A stretch of DNA of 64,000 bases, taken from contig WSXX01000018.1 in NCBI GenBank assembly GCA_009773515.1, forward strand, positions 59,252 to 123,251. Direction: 5' to 3'. Each line of letters starts with the position of its first letter. Position 1 is the stretch's first letter. Below the pieces are notes generated by a model, which was given only the letters and a program-made list of their open reading frames with translations, did no database searches and was not told where the DNA came from. The DNA is from Bacteroidota bacterium (lineage in GTDB: Bacteria; Bacteroidota; Bacteroidia; Bacteroidales; Lentimicrobiaceae). The position numbers were made by a program, and so were the translations under genes. Positions 1 to 9,493 of this stretch are shown piece after piece.

Positions 1-2333
1 TTCCTCAACTGGTTAGAAGCTACAATAAATCCGATGGGCTAGATATTTCATTTTTTAATACCAGCTGTGTAATACAGGCAGAAAATGGCCATGTATATTT
101 TGGCGGGAAAGAGGGAATATGCCACTTTAACCCGGTGCAGATCACCGATTCTCGATCTATGCCGAATGCATTGGTCACTCAAATGAAGCTATTTAATCAG
201 ATAGTAACTTCAGGGCTGGAATACGATGGCCGGACATTACTCGACAAAGCAATCTGGGTGACCGAAACGGTCAAATTAAAATACTATCAGAACACACTTT
301 CATTTTCCTTTTCAGGAATGGATTTCAGTGTACCTGAAAAAATTCTCTATGCTTACAAACTTGAAGGTCTAGACAAAAACTGGACATACACCCATTGGCC
401 TGAGTGTCACTATCCCCGATTGCGTCATGGCAAATACACCTTGTTGGTAAGGTGCTCAAACAGCGACGGAATATGGAGCGACCACACTACCCAACTTGAA
501 ATATTGCTTATGCCGCCCTGGTGGTACAGCAAGTTGGCATACCTTATTTATACATTGATTGCAATTTCATTGATATATCTGGGCTACCGGCTGATACTTT
601 ATCGTCACCAGCTCAGGATTGAGAAACTCGAAAAAGATCAGGAAATAGAATTGAGCGAAATGCGGATGCGCTTTTATACAAATATCTCGCATGAATTCAG
701 AACCCCGCTTACCATTATAATGGGGCTTACCGGAAGATTGAGGGTAAACGATGACCCTGAGAAACGTGCAGACTTTTATGAAAAAATTGACCGGAATGCC
801 CGCATTTTACTCCGGCTCATCACCGATCTGATGGATTTAAGGAAAGTGGAAAAAGAGGATATCCGTTTAAGAAAGGAAATCCTTAATCCTTCGCGCTTCT
901 TTGTTCAGACCTGCGAAAACTTTGCTTACCTGTTTCCCACAAAGGGTATAGAATTTTCAATCACCGATAAAGTGCCTGAAGGGTATAAGATATCGGCTGA
1001 TTCCAATCGTCTTGAATCTGCGGTTTACAATCTGCTTTCAAATGCATTTAAGTTTACTCCTGAAGGCGGAAAAGTAAATTGCAGTGTTGAACTTATTCAA
1101 AAAGCTGAAAGAAAGAATGGTGAATCTTTCTGGAAAAAAATCAGAACAACACACACCACTTATCTGGCTTTTATAGTAAGTGATACCGGCATAGGAATGA
1201 CCCGTTCACAATTGCGTACTATTTTCGATAAATACAACAAGAACCGGCATTACGACAACACAGAAACCAACCAGTCGAGTTATGGCATAGGTTTGGTTTT
1301 TACCCGTTCACTTATTGAGCTTCATGGCGGAACAATTGAGGTTGAAAGTGACAAAGGCAAAGGCAGCACATTCACTGTTTACCTTCCACTTAATGACGGT
1401 ACGGTTGTTTCAGAAGCCGACGAAAACCTGGTAATTGCTGAGAAAAAGCTCATTACTGGCAACCTTCCCGGAGAAAAGCCTATTGTAAAGACTGATGAAA
1501 CTACCGGTGATGAAAAAATTATTCTTGTGATTGACGACAACCCCGAAGTGCGGGATCTGCTCAAAGAGGTACTTACTCCTGCTTACCGGATAGTTGAAGC
1601 TGTTGATGGCAATGATGGCTGGAGTAAGGCCTGCGAAATATTACCTGATCTGGTTATCAGCGATGTAATAATGCCGGGCATGGATGGAAATACCCTTTGC
1701 GAAAAGCTGAAGACTTCAACCATGACCAATCATATACCTGTGATTCTGCTTACCGCACTTCCAACAAACGAAGACAGGATTAAAGGGCTGAAACATGGCG
1801 CCGACTCTTACATTCCCAAACCCTTCGAACTTGAACATCTGGTAGTAAGAATACAAAAGCTGATCAGCTCCAGAATTCTGCTTAAGGACAAATACATGAA
1901 GGACTTTCTGCTCAGGCCTGAGAGAAATACCGACAATGAAGCCAATCCATCCATAGTATATGTAGGGCGCATAAAGAAACTGATTGAGCAAAACATCATC
2001 AACTCAGAATATGATGTATCTGACCTTTGCCGCGATCTGGCCACCAGCCGTATGCAGCTTTACCGTAAACTGAAAGCCACTGTCGGTTATTCGGCCAATG
2101 AGCTGATCAGAAAAGTAAGGCTATATAAAGCTGCTGAATTACTGCTCAGGGGCGACCTTAACATTGCTCAGGTAACTTACGAAGTTGGCTTCAGCGATCT
2201 GCAGTACTTCAGAAAATGCTTTAAGGAGGAGTTTGAAATGACCCCTTCGCAATATATTAAAGCAAATGCCAAAGATGGGGACCTGAGTGCCGACAAAGTT
2301 GATCCGTTCGACCAGGAGAACCTTTCGGAATGA
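1..2333 (+). CDS. Hybrid two-component system regulator (HTCS), 5' end outside window
   Basis: This is the C-terminal 776 residues of a one-protein sensor/regulator that controls polysaccharide loci in Bacteroidota. The reading frame is open from base 3 to the stop at 2331-2333, so the periplasmic beta-propeller sensor lies mostly outside the window. In order one sees the end of the propeller, a Y_Y_Y domain (about bases 260-510), a membrane segment near 530-590, a HisKA domain with H-box NISHEFRTPL (phospho-His codon at 690-692), an ATPase with N-box NLLSNAFKFTP and G-boxes DTGIGM and GIGL, a receiver with VIDDN, ISDVIMPGMDG and KPF, and an AraC-type helix-turn-helix pair at the C-terminus. 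It lies directly upstream of, and codirectional with, the mannan susC, so it is the likely mannan-oligosaccharide sensor; that ligand is inferred. The internal GTG at 135 is not the true start. Confidence 0.95.
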   Translation, partial: PQLVRSYNKSDGLDISFFNTSCVIQAENGHVYFGGKEGICHFNPVQITDSRSMPNALVTQMKLFNQIVTSGLEYDGRTLLDKAIWVTETVKLKYYQNTLSFSFSGMDFSVPEKILYAYKLEGLDKNWTYTHWPECHYPRLRHGKYTLLVRCSNSDGIWSDHTTQLEILLMPPWWYSKLAYLIYTLIAISLIYLGYRLILYRHQLRIEKLEKDQEIELSEMRMRFYTNISHEFRTPLTIIMGLTGRLRVNDDPEKRADFYEKIDRNARILLRLITDLMDLRKVEKEDIRLRKEILNPSRFFVQTCENFAYLFPTKGIEFSITDKVPEGYKISADSNRLESAVYNLLSNAFKFTPEGGKVNCSVELIQKAERKNGESFWKKIRTTHTTYLAFIVSDTGIGMTRSQLRTIFDKYNKNRHYDNTETNQSSYGIGLVFTRSLIELHGGTIEVESDKGKGSTFTVYLPLNDGTVVSEADENLVIAEKKLITGNLPGEKPIVKTDETTGDEKIILVIDDNPEVRDLLKEVLTPAYRIVEAVDGNDGWSKACEILPDLVISDVIMPGMDGNTLCEKLKTSTMTNHIPVILLTALPTNEDRIKGLKHGADSYIPKPFELEHLVVRIQKLISSRILLKDKYMKDFLLRPERNTDNEANPSIVYVGRIKKLIEQNIINSEYDVSDLCRDLATSRMQLYRKLKATVGYSANELIRKVRLYKAAELLLRGDLNIAQVTYEVGFSDLQYFRKCFKEEFEMTPSQYIKANAKDGDLSADKVDPFDQENLSE

Positions 2334-2698
2334 TGCCACTGAAATTTACATGCACTTTATTCCGAGGCAGGATTTTCAAAGCACCATGTCAGATGTATCA
2401 GCAGCACTGCAGAACAACAACCGACGTAAAAATAATTTTCAGCTCACTTTTGGTATAATGCTGTTTTACAGACACATAAGCATCATGAATGTCAAATATA
2501 GGCCATTTCGTAATAAATGGCATTCCTATTTGATATAAATATCATCGGTGAAGCAGGTTAGTAGAATGTAGTTTTACCCTGCACTAAAACAAGGTGTATT
2601 TCGGAACCAACCTTATGAATTGGCACACATAAATAAGGTATGGTAAAAAAATGAAAAGCTAACTAACCAAACATTAACAAAACATTAGCAAAAAGATT
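2334..2698 (+). promoter_or_regulatory. Intergenic region upstream of mannan susC, with one hairpin
   Basis: This 365-base space separates the regulator from susC and must hold the susC promoter and the site bound by the regulator. I found no clear TAnnTTTG -7 box for the plus strand. The clearest structure is a perfect 7-bp hairpin at 2502-2521 (GCCATTT, 6-base loop, AAATGGC) without a T-run, so it is a weak terminator or an mRNA or operator structure. The last 60 bases before the start codon are AT-rich, as is usual for susC leaders. Confidence 0.45.
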
Positions 2699-5600
2699 AT
2701 GAGAAAACTAAATCTATTGCTGGTATTTATGCTGCTCACAGTCATGCATGTACTGGCACAACGCACCATCACAGGTACAGTAACCAGTAAGGATGACGGA
2801 CAAGGCATTCCTGGTGTTTCAGTAATTATTAAAGGAACAACCCAGGGAACTACCACAGACTTAAATGGCAAATACAACCTGAATGTACCCAAAGAAGCAA
2901 CCATGTTGGTTTATTCCTTTATCGGGATGAAGAAACAGGAACTGCCGCTTTTGGCAAGTGGCATTATGGATGTTATAATGGAATCAGAAGCCATTGACGT
3001 TGAAGGTGTCGTTGTTGTAGGGTATGGTGTAATGCGCAAAAGCGATGTCACAGGAAGTGTGGGAAGCGTAGATGTGGCAGATTTGAAAAAAGTCACCACC
3101 ATTGATGCGGCTCAGGCTCTGCAAGGCAGGGTTTCAGGGGTTAATGTCATTTCCAATTCCGGTAACCCCGGATCAGGAGTAAAGATTCGTGTGCGCGGTA
3201 TTGGTACCATCAATAACTCAGATCCTCTTTTTGTAGTTGACGGATTTCCAATGGGCGACATGAGCCACATAGCTCCAAGCGACATAGAAAGTATGGAAGT
3301 TCTTAAGGATGCTTCTGCTACTGCAATTTATGGCTCACGTGGTGCCAACGGAGTTATTCTCGTTAAAACCCGCTCTGGTTCTTCAAGAAGCAAGTTTGAG
3401 GTGCAAGCCAATGTTCAGACAGGTATTTCGCAGATTGGCAGGAAACTTGAACTTGCTGATGCTGTTGAATTTGCAAATGCCCGCAAATATATCAATGCCA
3501 ATGACGACATAATCGATTATGTTCTTGAACAACAGGCAGCCGGAAATTACCTCAAAGGAACCGACTGGCAAAATGAAATTTACCGTCAGGCTGTCAGCAC
3601 ACGTTATAATGTCAGCATTTTAGGAAATACCGAAAACTATACCTACGATCACGGGTTCACTTATTCGAACGAAGAAGGTATTGTTAAAGGAACTTATCTC
3701 GACAAACTTATGTTCCGCTCGAACAACAACCTGACTTTAACCAAAAATGTTAAGTTCGGTCTCAACTTCAACTTTGTACATTACGAAAGGCCGGGCGACA
3801 GAACCGATTATTACAGTGGTACAATTCCGGGTGCACTTCGCTCAGATCCTATTTCAGCTGCATGGGACGACTACACCAATTTTTACGGTGAAGTTTATTA
3901 CTCTCAGGCTGCCACCAATCCTGCACTTTCCATATATCTTGCCGGAAAAGACAAATACAAAGGCAACAGAGCAATGGGTAATGTTTACCTTCAGATTGAC
4001 AATCTGTTTACCGAGGGTCTTTCATTCAGGTCGCAATTTGGTTCACAATTTGACTTTGACGATCAAAAATCATACAGCCCGCTTTATTATATAACTCCAA
4101 CTCAAAAAAATGATCAATCCTCTCTTTACCAAAGACGTCCTTATGGATTTAATTGGGTAAACACCAATTACTTTTCATACAACAAAACAGTTAGTAAACT
4201 AAATATAAATGCAACGCTTGGAACAGAGCTTCAGGCCAGCAAATGGTCAGACATCTGGGCCAGAGGTTATGATGTACCTGAGGATGCCGATCTTCAGTAT
4301 CTCGGAGCACATAAGGATGCAGTTCTGTTTGCTTTAGGTGGCGGATCGTCTGAAAGCCGTCTGGCTTCTACTTTCCTCAGGGGTAATTTTTCATGGGACA
4401 ATAAATATGTTGTTACCGGTACCATCCGTGCAGATGGTAGTTCAAAATTTACTCCTGAAAAACGCTGGGGATATTTCCCTGCAGTTGCTGCAAGCTGGAA
4501 CATCAACAACGAAGAATTTATGAGTTCTGTTAGTACCATTCTACCATCACTCAAACTCCGTGCAGGATGGGGAGTTGTTGGAAACCAGGGCAGTGCAGGC
4601 AATTACGACTACGTTTCAAGTGTTAACGGAGGTTATGTTTATGCCCTGAATGGTTTGCCTGTTGAAGGTGCTGTTCAGCTGCAGCTGGCCAACAGAGAGT
4701 TAACCTGGGAAAGTGCAGAGCAGATCAACTTTGGTGTTGACTTTGGATTGCTTAACAATCAACTTACCGGAACTGTGGACTATTTCATCCGCAACACCAA
4801 GGACATGATTCTTCAGCGCCCGATTCCTATGTACGCAGGAAAAAGGAAACCTGCAGTAAATGCCGGAACCATGCAGAACAAAGGGGTTGAAATTGCACTC
4901 AATTATGCTCAGTTGACAAAAGCATTCAAATATGATGTAGGTTTCAACGTTACTTTTATTAAAAACGAAGTTACCAGTCTGGCCGGTGGCGACCCCATAC
5001 GTGGCGGCTCAGCCGGAAGAGTAGGAAGCACCACCAGAACAGAGGTTGGCAGAGAGATTGCGTATTTTTATGGTTATGAAACTGCCGGTATCTTCAAAAC
5101 CCAGGATCAGCTTGACGCCCATTCAATTGATGGTACTCCGATTCAACCCAATGCAGCACTCGGCGATGTTATTTTCAAAGATTTGAATGGTGATGGTAAA
5201 ATTACAGAACTCGATATGACCTATCTGGGTAGTGCCAGCCCGAAAATGACTGGCGGCTTCAACCTTAACATGTCATACAAAGGATTCGATATGTCAATGT
5301 TCATCTATGGTTCTTTCGGAAATGAGATCATCAATTCCATGTACCAGACCCTGTACAGCACAAAAATGTTCGAAACCAATATCAGCAAGGATATGGCACT
5401 CAACTACTGGTCACCTGAAAATCCAAACTCCGATATTCCTCGTCTAGATGCAGCCGACCTTAATAAAAATGCAGAAAATTTCTCTGATCTTTATGTTGAG
5501 GATGGCTCATACTTAAGACTTAAAAACTTGCAGTTCGGGTATTCAATGCCTGCAAAGATCAACAACAAAATACATGTTAAGAACCTGCGCGTTTTTGCTT

Positions 5601-5749
5601 CATTTGACAATCTGATCACACTAACCAAATATACCGGATTGGATCCGGAGTTGTTTGGCTTGTACGGAAATCCGTTCTACTACGGAGTTGACATGGTAAA
5701 TTATCCTCAGCCACGTATGTACACAGTAGGTCTGAACATAACACTCTAA
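2699..5749 (+). CDS. SusC-like TonB-dependent outer-membrane transporter (mannan locus)
   Basis: A 1016-residue SusC/RagA-type outer-membrane barrel that imports oligosaccharides using TonB energy. Residues 1-20 are a signal peptide ending in VLA-Q. Residues about 22-100 form a carboxypeptidase-regulatory-like domain (ITGTVTSKDDGQGIPGVSV). A TonB-box-like VVVVGYG follows near residue 105, then the plug domain (LFVVDGFPMGD, DASATAIYGSRGANGVI) and a long barrel ending in an aromatic and hydrophobic strand (MYTVGLNITL). Length and layout are typical for the family. It is the first gene of the susC-susD-binding protein set and is followed by susD after 99 bases. Substrate specificity for beta-mannan fragments is inferred from the GH26 and GH5 genes downstream, not from the barrel itself. 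Confidence 0.95.
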   Translation: MRKLNLLLVFMLLTVMHVLAQRTITGTVTSKDDGQGIPGVSVIIKGTTQGTTTDLNGKYNLNVPKEATMLVYSFIGMKKQELPLLASGIMDVIMESEAIDVEGVVVVGYGVMRKSDVTGSVGSVDVADLKKVTTIDAAQALQGRVSGVNVISNSGNPGSGVKIRVRGIGTINNSDPLFVVDGFPMGDMSHIAPSDIESMEVLKDASATAIYGSRGANGVILVKTRSGSSRSKFEVQANVQTGISQIGRKLELADAVEFANARKYINANDDIIDYVLEQQAAGNYLKGTDWQNEIYRQAVSTRYNVSILGNTENYTYDHGFTYSNEEGIVKGTYLDKLMFRSNNNLTLTKNVKFGLNFNFVHYERPGDRTDYYSGTIPGALRSDPISAAWDDYTNFYGEVYYSQAATNPALSIYLAGKDKYKGNRAMGNVYLQIDNLFTEGLSFRSQFGSQFDFDDQKSYSPLYYITPTQKNDQSSLYQRRPYGFNWVNTNYFSYNKTVSKLNINATLGTELQASKWSDIWARGYDVPEDADLQYLGAHKDAVLFALGGGSSESRLASTFLRGNFSWDNKYVVTGTIRADGSSKFTPEKRWGYFPAVAASWNINNEEFMSSVSTILPSLKLRAGWGVVGNQGSAGNYDYVSSVNGGYVYALNGLPVEGAVQLQLANRELTWESAEQINFGVDFGLLNNQLTGTVDYFIRNTKDMILQRPIPMYAGKRKPAVNAGTMQNKGVEIALNYAQLTKAFKYDVGFNVTFIKNEVTSLAGGDPIRGGSAGRVGSTTRTEVGREIAYFYGYETAGIFKTQDQLDAHSIDGTPIQPNAALGDVIFKDLNGDGKITELDMTYLGSASPKMTGGFNLNMSYKGFDMSMFIYGSFGNEIINSMYQTLYSTKMFETNISKDMALNYWSPENPNSDIPRLDAADLNKNAENFSDLYVEDGSYLRLKNLQFGYSMPAKINNKIHVKNLRVFASFDNLITLTKYTGLDPELFGLYGNPFYYGVDMVNYPQPRMYTVGLNITL

Positions 5750-5848
5750 CACAAACCAGCGAGGAATTGAACACAAAAACCAAAACAATTGCAATATCCT
5801 TTTGAGTTTTAGGGTTCAAGCCAGTTCAAATACCAAAAAATAAAAACG

Positions 5849-7528
5849 ATGAAAAAGACAATAAACATATTGATTGCAGCAGTGCTTATATTCACACTCT
5901 CAAGCTGCGAAAAATTTCTGGATATAGATCCCCAGGGAGCTGAAAACAGCGGAAATTTCTTCAACACAAAAGAGAACGGAACCCGTGCTATTATAGGACT
6001 ATACGACATGCTTCAGCTTGATGAAGGTGCCGGCCCTGATGGTCAATGGATGGGTCACCACCACGATTTCTTTATGGGCGATATTCGTTCAGATGATTCT
6101 GAAAAGGGAAGCAACGACGGCGATTACGCTGCGATGTGGGAAATGCTTGAGTTTACAATGACTCCACAGATTGGTTTTTCGAGCGACTATTGGATTCATG
6201 GATATTGGGGTGTATCACGTGCTAATTACGCACTCGACAATCTGCCAACTGTTGCATGGGATCCGGCTTTGCGCGATCGTTTGATTGGTGAAGCTTCATT
6301 TATCAGGGCTTATTTCTACTGGTATCTGGTGCGCATGTATGGAGGTGTTCCATTATTCACTACATCAGCCAAACCATCAGAATTTGGAAACGTACAACGT
6401 GCCAGCCTGAACGAATGTTATACACTTATAGCTCAGGATCTTCAAAAAGCAATAGAATTCCTACCGGAAAGAAGCGCAATGTCGGTTTCTGAAACAGGCC
6501 GTGCTACCAAAGGCGCTGCAAAAGCGTTGCTGGCAAGAATTTACATGTATCAGATCGGAACTGACATTGAAAATACAGTAACCTGGCAGGATGTTTACGA
6601 CCTGACAAATTCTGTAATCATTTCAGGTGAGTATCGTCTTGTATCGAATTATGCCAGATTATGGGAAATAGAAAACGAAAACAGCGAAGAATCGGTTTTT
6701 GAAATTCAGTTTGGCGTTGGAGCTTCAGATCAGGCTCCGGGATCAATCGGAACAAACTGCTACAATTTCCAGGGCAACCGCAAAGATGATTCAGGCTGGG
6801 GATTCAACAATCCTACCCCCGATTTATTTGATGCTTACAACATTACAGTTACCAACGACCCGCGTCAATCCTGTGTATTTTACGGCGAGAAATATAACAA
6901 CGGTATTCTTTACGGAAGTGTAAGAAAATACGAACGCAGCGAACAGGGTTCAGACTGGTTAAACAGAAAAGCTGCCCTTCCTGAAAAACCAACTCTTTCG
7001 AAAGCTTCTGATCGTAACATTATTGTAATTCGTTATGCCGATGTACTTTTGATGCATGCCGAAGCAGCTTACCATACCGGAAATATCGGCGAAGCACATG
7101 ATAAAGTTAATCAGGTTAGAGCCAGGGCGCGCAACAGCACTTATGCAATGGGTTATGCTGAAGGCAAAATGGACTACAGTGCAGCTCCGGCATCGGTTAA
7201 CCTTCCTGACATAAATTCTTCAGGAGAACAACTTCTTCAGGACATCTGGAAAGAGCGCCGCCTTGAACTTGCTATGGAATCGCTCCGTTTTTATGATCTG
7301 GTCAGAACAGGCAGATATTTCGACGTGATGGATATGGAAAAGAACCAGCGCCGTGCCGAGGGTCAAACCTATGGACTGGGCGACAAAGCTTATAAGCAGT
7401 TCCCGAATCTCAAAGCCAATGGTATAGCCAAGTCAATAACCGGACCTAATGGCAACAAAGTTCCTTTGTTCCCGATTCCTCAAACCGAGGTTCAGGCATG
7501 GGGACTTGAACAAAACCCTGGATACTAA
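5849..7528 (+). CDS. SusD/RagB family nutrient-binding lipoprotein (mannan locus)
   Basis: A 559-residue surface lipoprotein that forms the lid on the SusC barrel and delivers glycan to it. The signal peptide ends in a lipobox (TLSSC, Cys near residue 20) followed by EKFLDIDPQG, the usual N-terminal SusD signature. The middle has the TPR-like helices (GEASFIRAYFYWYLVRMYGGVPLF is the classic segment, split here by function rather than quoted fully), and the C-terminus has the conserved ERRLELAMES and RFYDLVRTGRY motifs and ends in LFPIPQTEVQ...NPGY. The length is normal for the family. It pairs with the SusC just upstream; binding of manno-oligosaccharides is inferred from context. Confidence 0.95.
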   Translation: MKKTINILIAAVLIFTLSSCEKFLDIDPQGAENSGNFFNTKENGTRAIIGLYDMLQLDEGAGPDGQWMGHHHDFFMGDIRSDDSEKGSNDGDYAAMWEMLEFTMTPQIGFSSDYWIHGYWGVSRANYALDNLPTVAWDPALRDRLIGEASFIRAYFYWYLVRMYGGVPLFTTSAKPSEFGNVQRASLNECYTLIAQDLQKAIEFLPERSAMSVSETGRATKGAAKALLARIYMYQIGTDIENTVTWQDVYDLTNSVIISGEYRLVSNYARLWEIENENSEESVFEIQFGVGASDQAPGSIGTNCYNFQGNRKDDSGWGFNNPTPDLFDAYNITVTNDPRQSCVFYGEKYNNGILYGSVRKYERSEQGSDWLNRKAALPEKPTLSKASDRNIIVIRYADVLLMHAEAAYHTGNIGEAHDKVNQVRARARNSTYAMGYAEGKMDYSAAPASVNLPDINSSGEQLLQDIWKERRLELAMESLRFYDLVRTGRYFDVMDMEKNQRRAEGQTYGLGDKAYKQFPNLKANGIAKSITGPNGNKVPLFPIPQTEVQAWGLEQNPGY

Positions 7529-7595
7529 CACTTGTTTGTGAACAAAAAATGCATGATGTCAAATCAGAGTCAAAACTTTTAAAACGAAACCAATC

Positions 7596-9278
7596 ATGAA
7601 AATAATCACAAGAATAATCCAGGTTGCAGCCATTTTAACGGTTGTATCCGGATGTAAAAAAGAAGAACCCTTCTCAAAAGACTACGATATTAACCTGCCT
7701 GCAGCAACAGTTATTTCTACATCTGATGATAAACCATTTGTGGGAGATACGATAACCTTTACAGGTGAAAACCTGCAGACAGCGCAGAAGGCTTCTATCG
7801 GAGTTTACAATTTCCTGATTTTAGAGAAACTTGAAAATTCTATGAAAGTTGTAGTTCCACGCCTTGTTGAAGCTGGTCCGGTAACCATTACAAATGCCTA
7901 TAAAAGAGAATTTGTAAGCTCAATCAACCTCCAGCCTCAGTTCTATCCTACCGTTGTAACCACTTGGCCTTCAGAGATTCAAAGAGGCAAAGCATTTATA
8001 ATCAAAGGAGAAAACATTGACCTTATCAAAGATGTAAGAGTCAACGGAAAACTGAGCTCACTGGTAGGATCAGCAACACCTACCCAGGCAAGCTATGCTA
8101 CATCAGGCATAGACCTTGGAGAAACTGCAGTAATCGTGATTACACCTAAAGCCGGTGAGAAACAAACATCACAGGAACTGGCAGTTATAGCACCGATTAG
8201 CACCTATTTGCCTCAGCAAACGATTATGCTTTGGGATTTTGAGACACCTCCCGCTACTGCCGAGGGTTGGGGCGGAAGTCCGTTCACTGCATCAAACGGC
8301 CCTGGGTTCTTTGGCAAAGAATATAAAGTTACTTCACCCGCCGGAAATGCGTGGGACGGATGCTACATTCGCTTAACCAACGACAACGCAGGACAAGGGT
8401 TTGACCTTTCTGCTTTCAGTAAACCTCATCTTACTTTCCTGGTGAACACCTATGGAAAAAATGGTTATGCCAACCCTGCCCTTACAATCGGCGGAACAGA
8501 ATCTGACAAACATTTTACAGGACAAGGCGGTCAGTATAGCGACAACTATATGATCTCAACACAAGGATGGGAATGGCGTTCATACGATCTGGAAGCAATG
8601 GGCTGGTCTGACATCAAAGGCAAAGTTGACAAAATTGACATGTGGTTCAGAGGAGGTAATGTTGGCGGATCAGAGCCATTCGAAATTGCCCTTGACCAGG
8701 TTATGATTACAGATGGTCCTTTGACTCCAGCCCTGATTTGGGATGCAGAAGAACCTGCCGGCGGCGATTTACCCATCACTTTCAATGGTGGTTCAGGACT
8801 TACAGGATACAGCCAGGGCGAAAAATATGCTTCATACCTCTATACTGTTGGCAGTGATCCATGGGCATGGCTAGGAAACATTATGGCAGTTGGCAATTTA
8901 ACCCTTGATCCAATGGCTTATTCCAATGGCGTTTACATCAACTTCCTGGTAAACACAGGAGATACAGAAGGATATGCCGGAATTCAGGTAGAACAAAACG
9001 GGAATAAAGCTGCAAATCAGAAACTTGACCCTGCTTACGGTGATAATTACAAATTCAGACCCACAAACGGAAACTGGGAGTGGAGATCCATGAAATTTGA
9101 TATTGCAAGCTGGGATAACTGGGGAGGAACAATTGGTGATATTAATCTTGCCGAACCGTTCAACCTGAGTGTATATGCCCGCGGCGGAAATATTTCCAGC
9201 GGCGTAAATGCCCAACTCCACATGGATTACTTTATCTTTACCACTGTGCCTCTTGATCCGAACCTGATTCCTGAATAA
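7596..9278 (+). CDS. Surface glycan-binding lipoprotein with IPT/TIG-like domains (SusE position)
   Basis: A 560-residue putative lipoprotein (signal peptide with VVSGC, Cys at about residue 20) in the place usually held by SusE/SusF-type surface glycan-binding proteins. Residues about 30-200 look like two IPT/TIG immunoglobulin-like domains (DTITFTGENLQ; GKAFIIKGENIDL). The C-terminal 350 residues contain two related modules, about 205-370 and 375-555. Each begins with W-D-x-E (LWDFETPP; IWDAEEPA) and has a shared core with EWRS followed later by RGGN (WEWRSYDLEAM; WEWRSMKFDIA), so they appear to be an internal duplication of a carbohydrate-binding fold. No catalytic motif was seen. It probably captures mannan at the cell surface and hands it to SusD; the ligand is inferred from neighbours. 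Confidence 0.8.
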   Translation: MKIITRIIQVAAILTVVSGCKKEEPFSKDYDINLPAATVISTSDDKPFVGDTITFTGENLQTAQKASIGVYNFLILEKLENSMKVVVPRLVEAGPVTITNAYKREFVSSINLQPQFYPTVVTTWPSEIQRGKAFIIKGENIDLIKDVRVNGKLSSLVGSATPTQASYATSGIDLGETAVIVITPKAGEKQTSQELAVIAPISTYLPQQTIMLWDFETPPATAEGWGGSPFTASNGPGFFGKEYKVTSPAGNAWDGCYIRLTNDNAGQGFDLSAFSKPHLTFLVNTYGKNGYANPALTIGGTESDKHFTGQGGQYSDNYMISTQGWEWRSYDLEAMGWSDIKGKVDKIDMWFRGGNVGGSEPFEIALDQVMITDGPLTPALIWDAEEPAGGDLPITFNGGSGLTGYSQGEKYASYLYTVGSDPWAWLGNIMAVGNLTLDPMAYSNGVYINFLVNTGDTEGYAGIQVEQNGNKAANQKLDPAYGDNYKFRPTNGNWEWRSMKFDIASWDNWGGTIGDINLAEPFNLSVYARGGNISSGVNAQLHMDYFIFTTVPLDPNLIPE

Positions 9279-9443
9279 CCGGATCTGAGTTGTTGCAAAA
9301 TTTGCAATCCTGAGTTATCAGAATTCAAACCTTTAAGTCAAATACAATGCAAAACAACAGTCTGCAGAGTTCAGTAAACTTCAACCGCATAAAGTTGATT
9401 GCTGTAAATGGCTTTATTTGGACAAACTTTTTATAACAAACAT

Positions 9444-9471
9444 AAAAGGGAAGCTTTACTGCTTCCCTTTT
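9444..9471 (+). terminator. Strong hairpin after the susC-susD-binding protein set
   Basis: A perfect 11-bp inverted repeat, AAAAGGGAAGC / GCTTCCCTTTT, with a 6-base loop. It sits 165 bases after the binding-protein stop and 22 bases before the GH26 gene. The 3' arm ends in four T and is followed by an AT-rich stretch, as in an intrinsic terminator. It may end or attenuate transcription, so the transporter genes would be expressed more than the enzymes behind it, or it may protect the upstream mRNA 3' end. Confidence 0.7.
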
Positions 9472-9493
9472 ATTCATTCTTTTCGATTTTACT

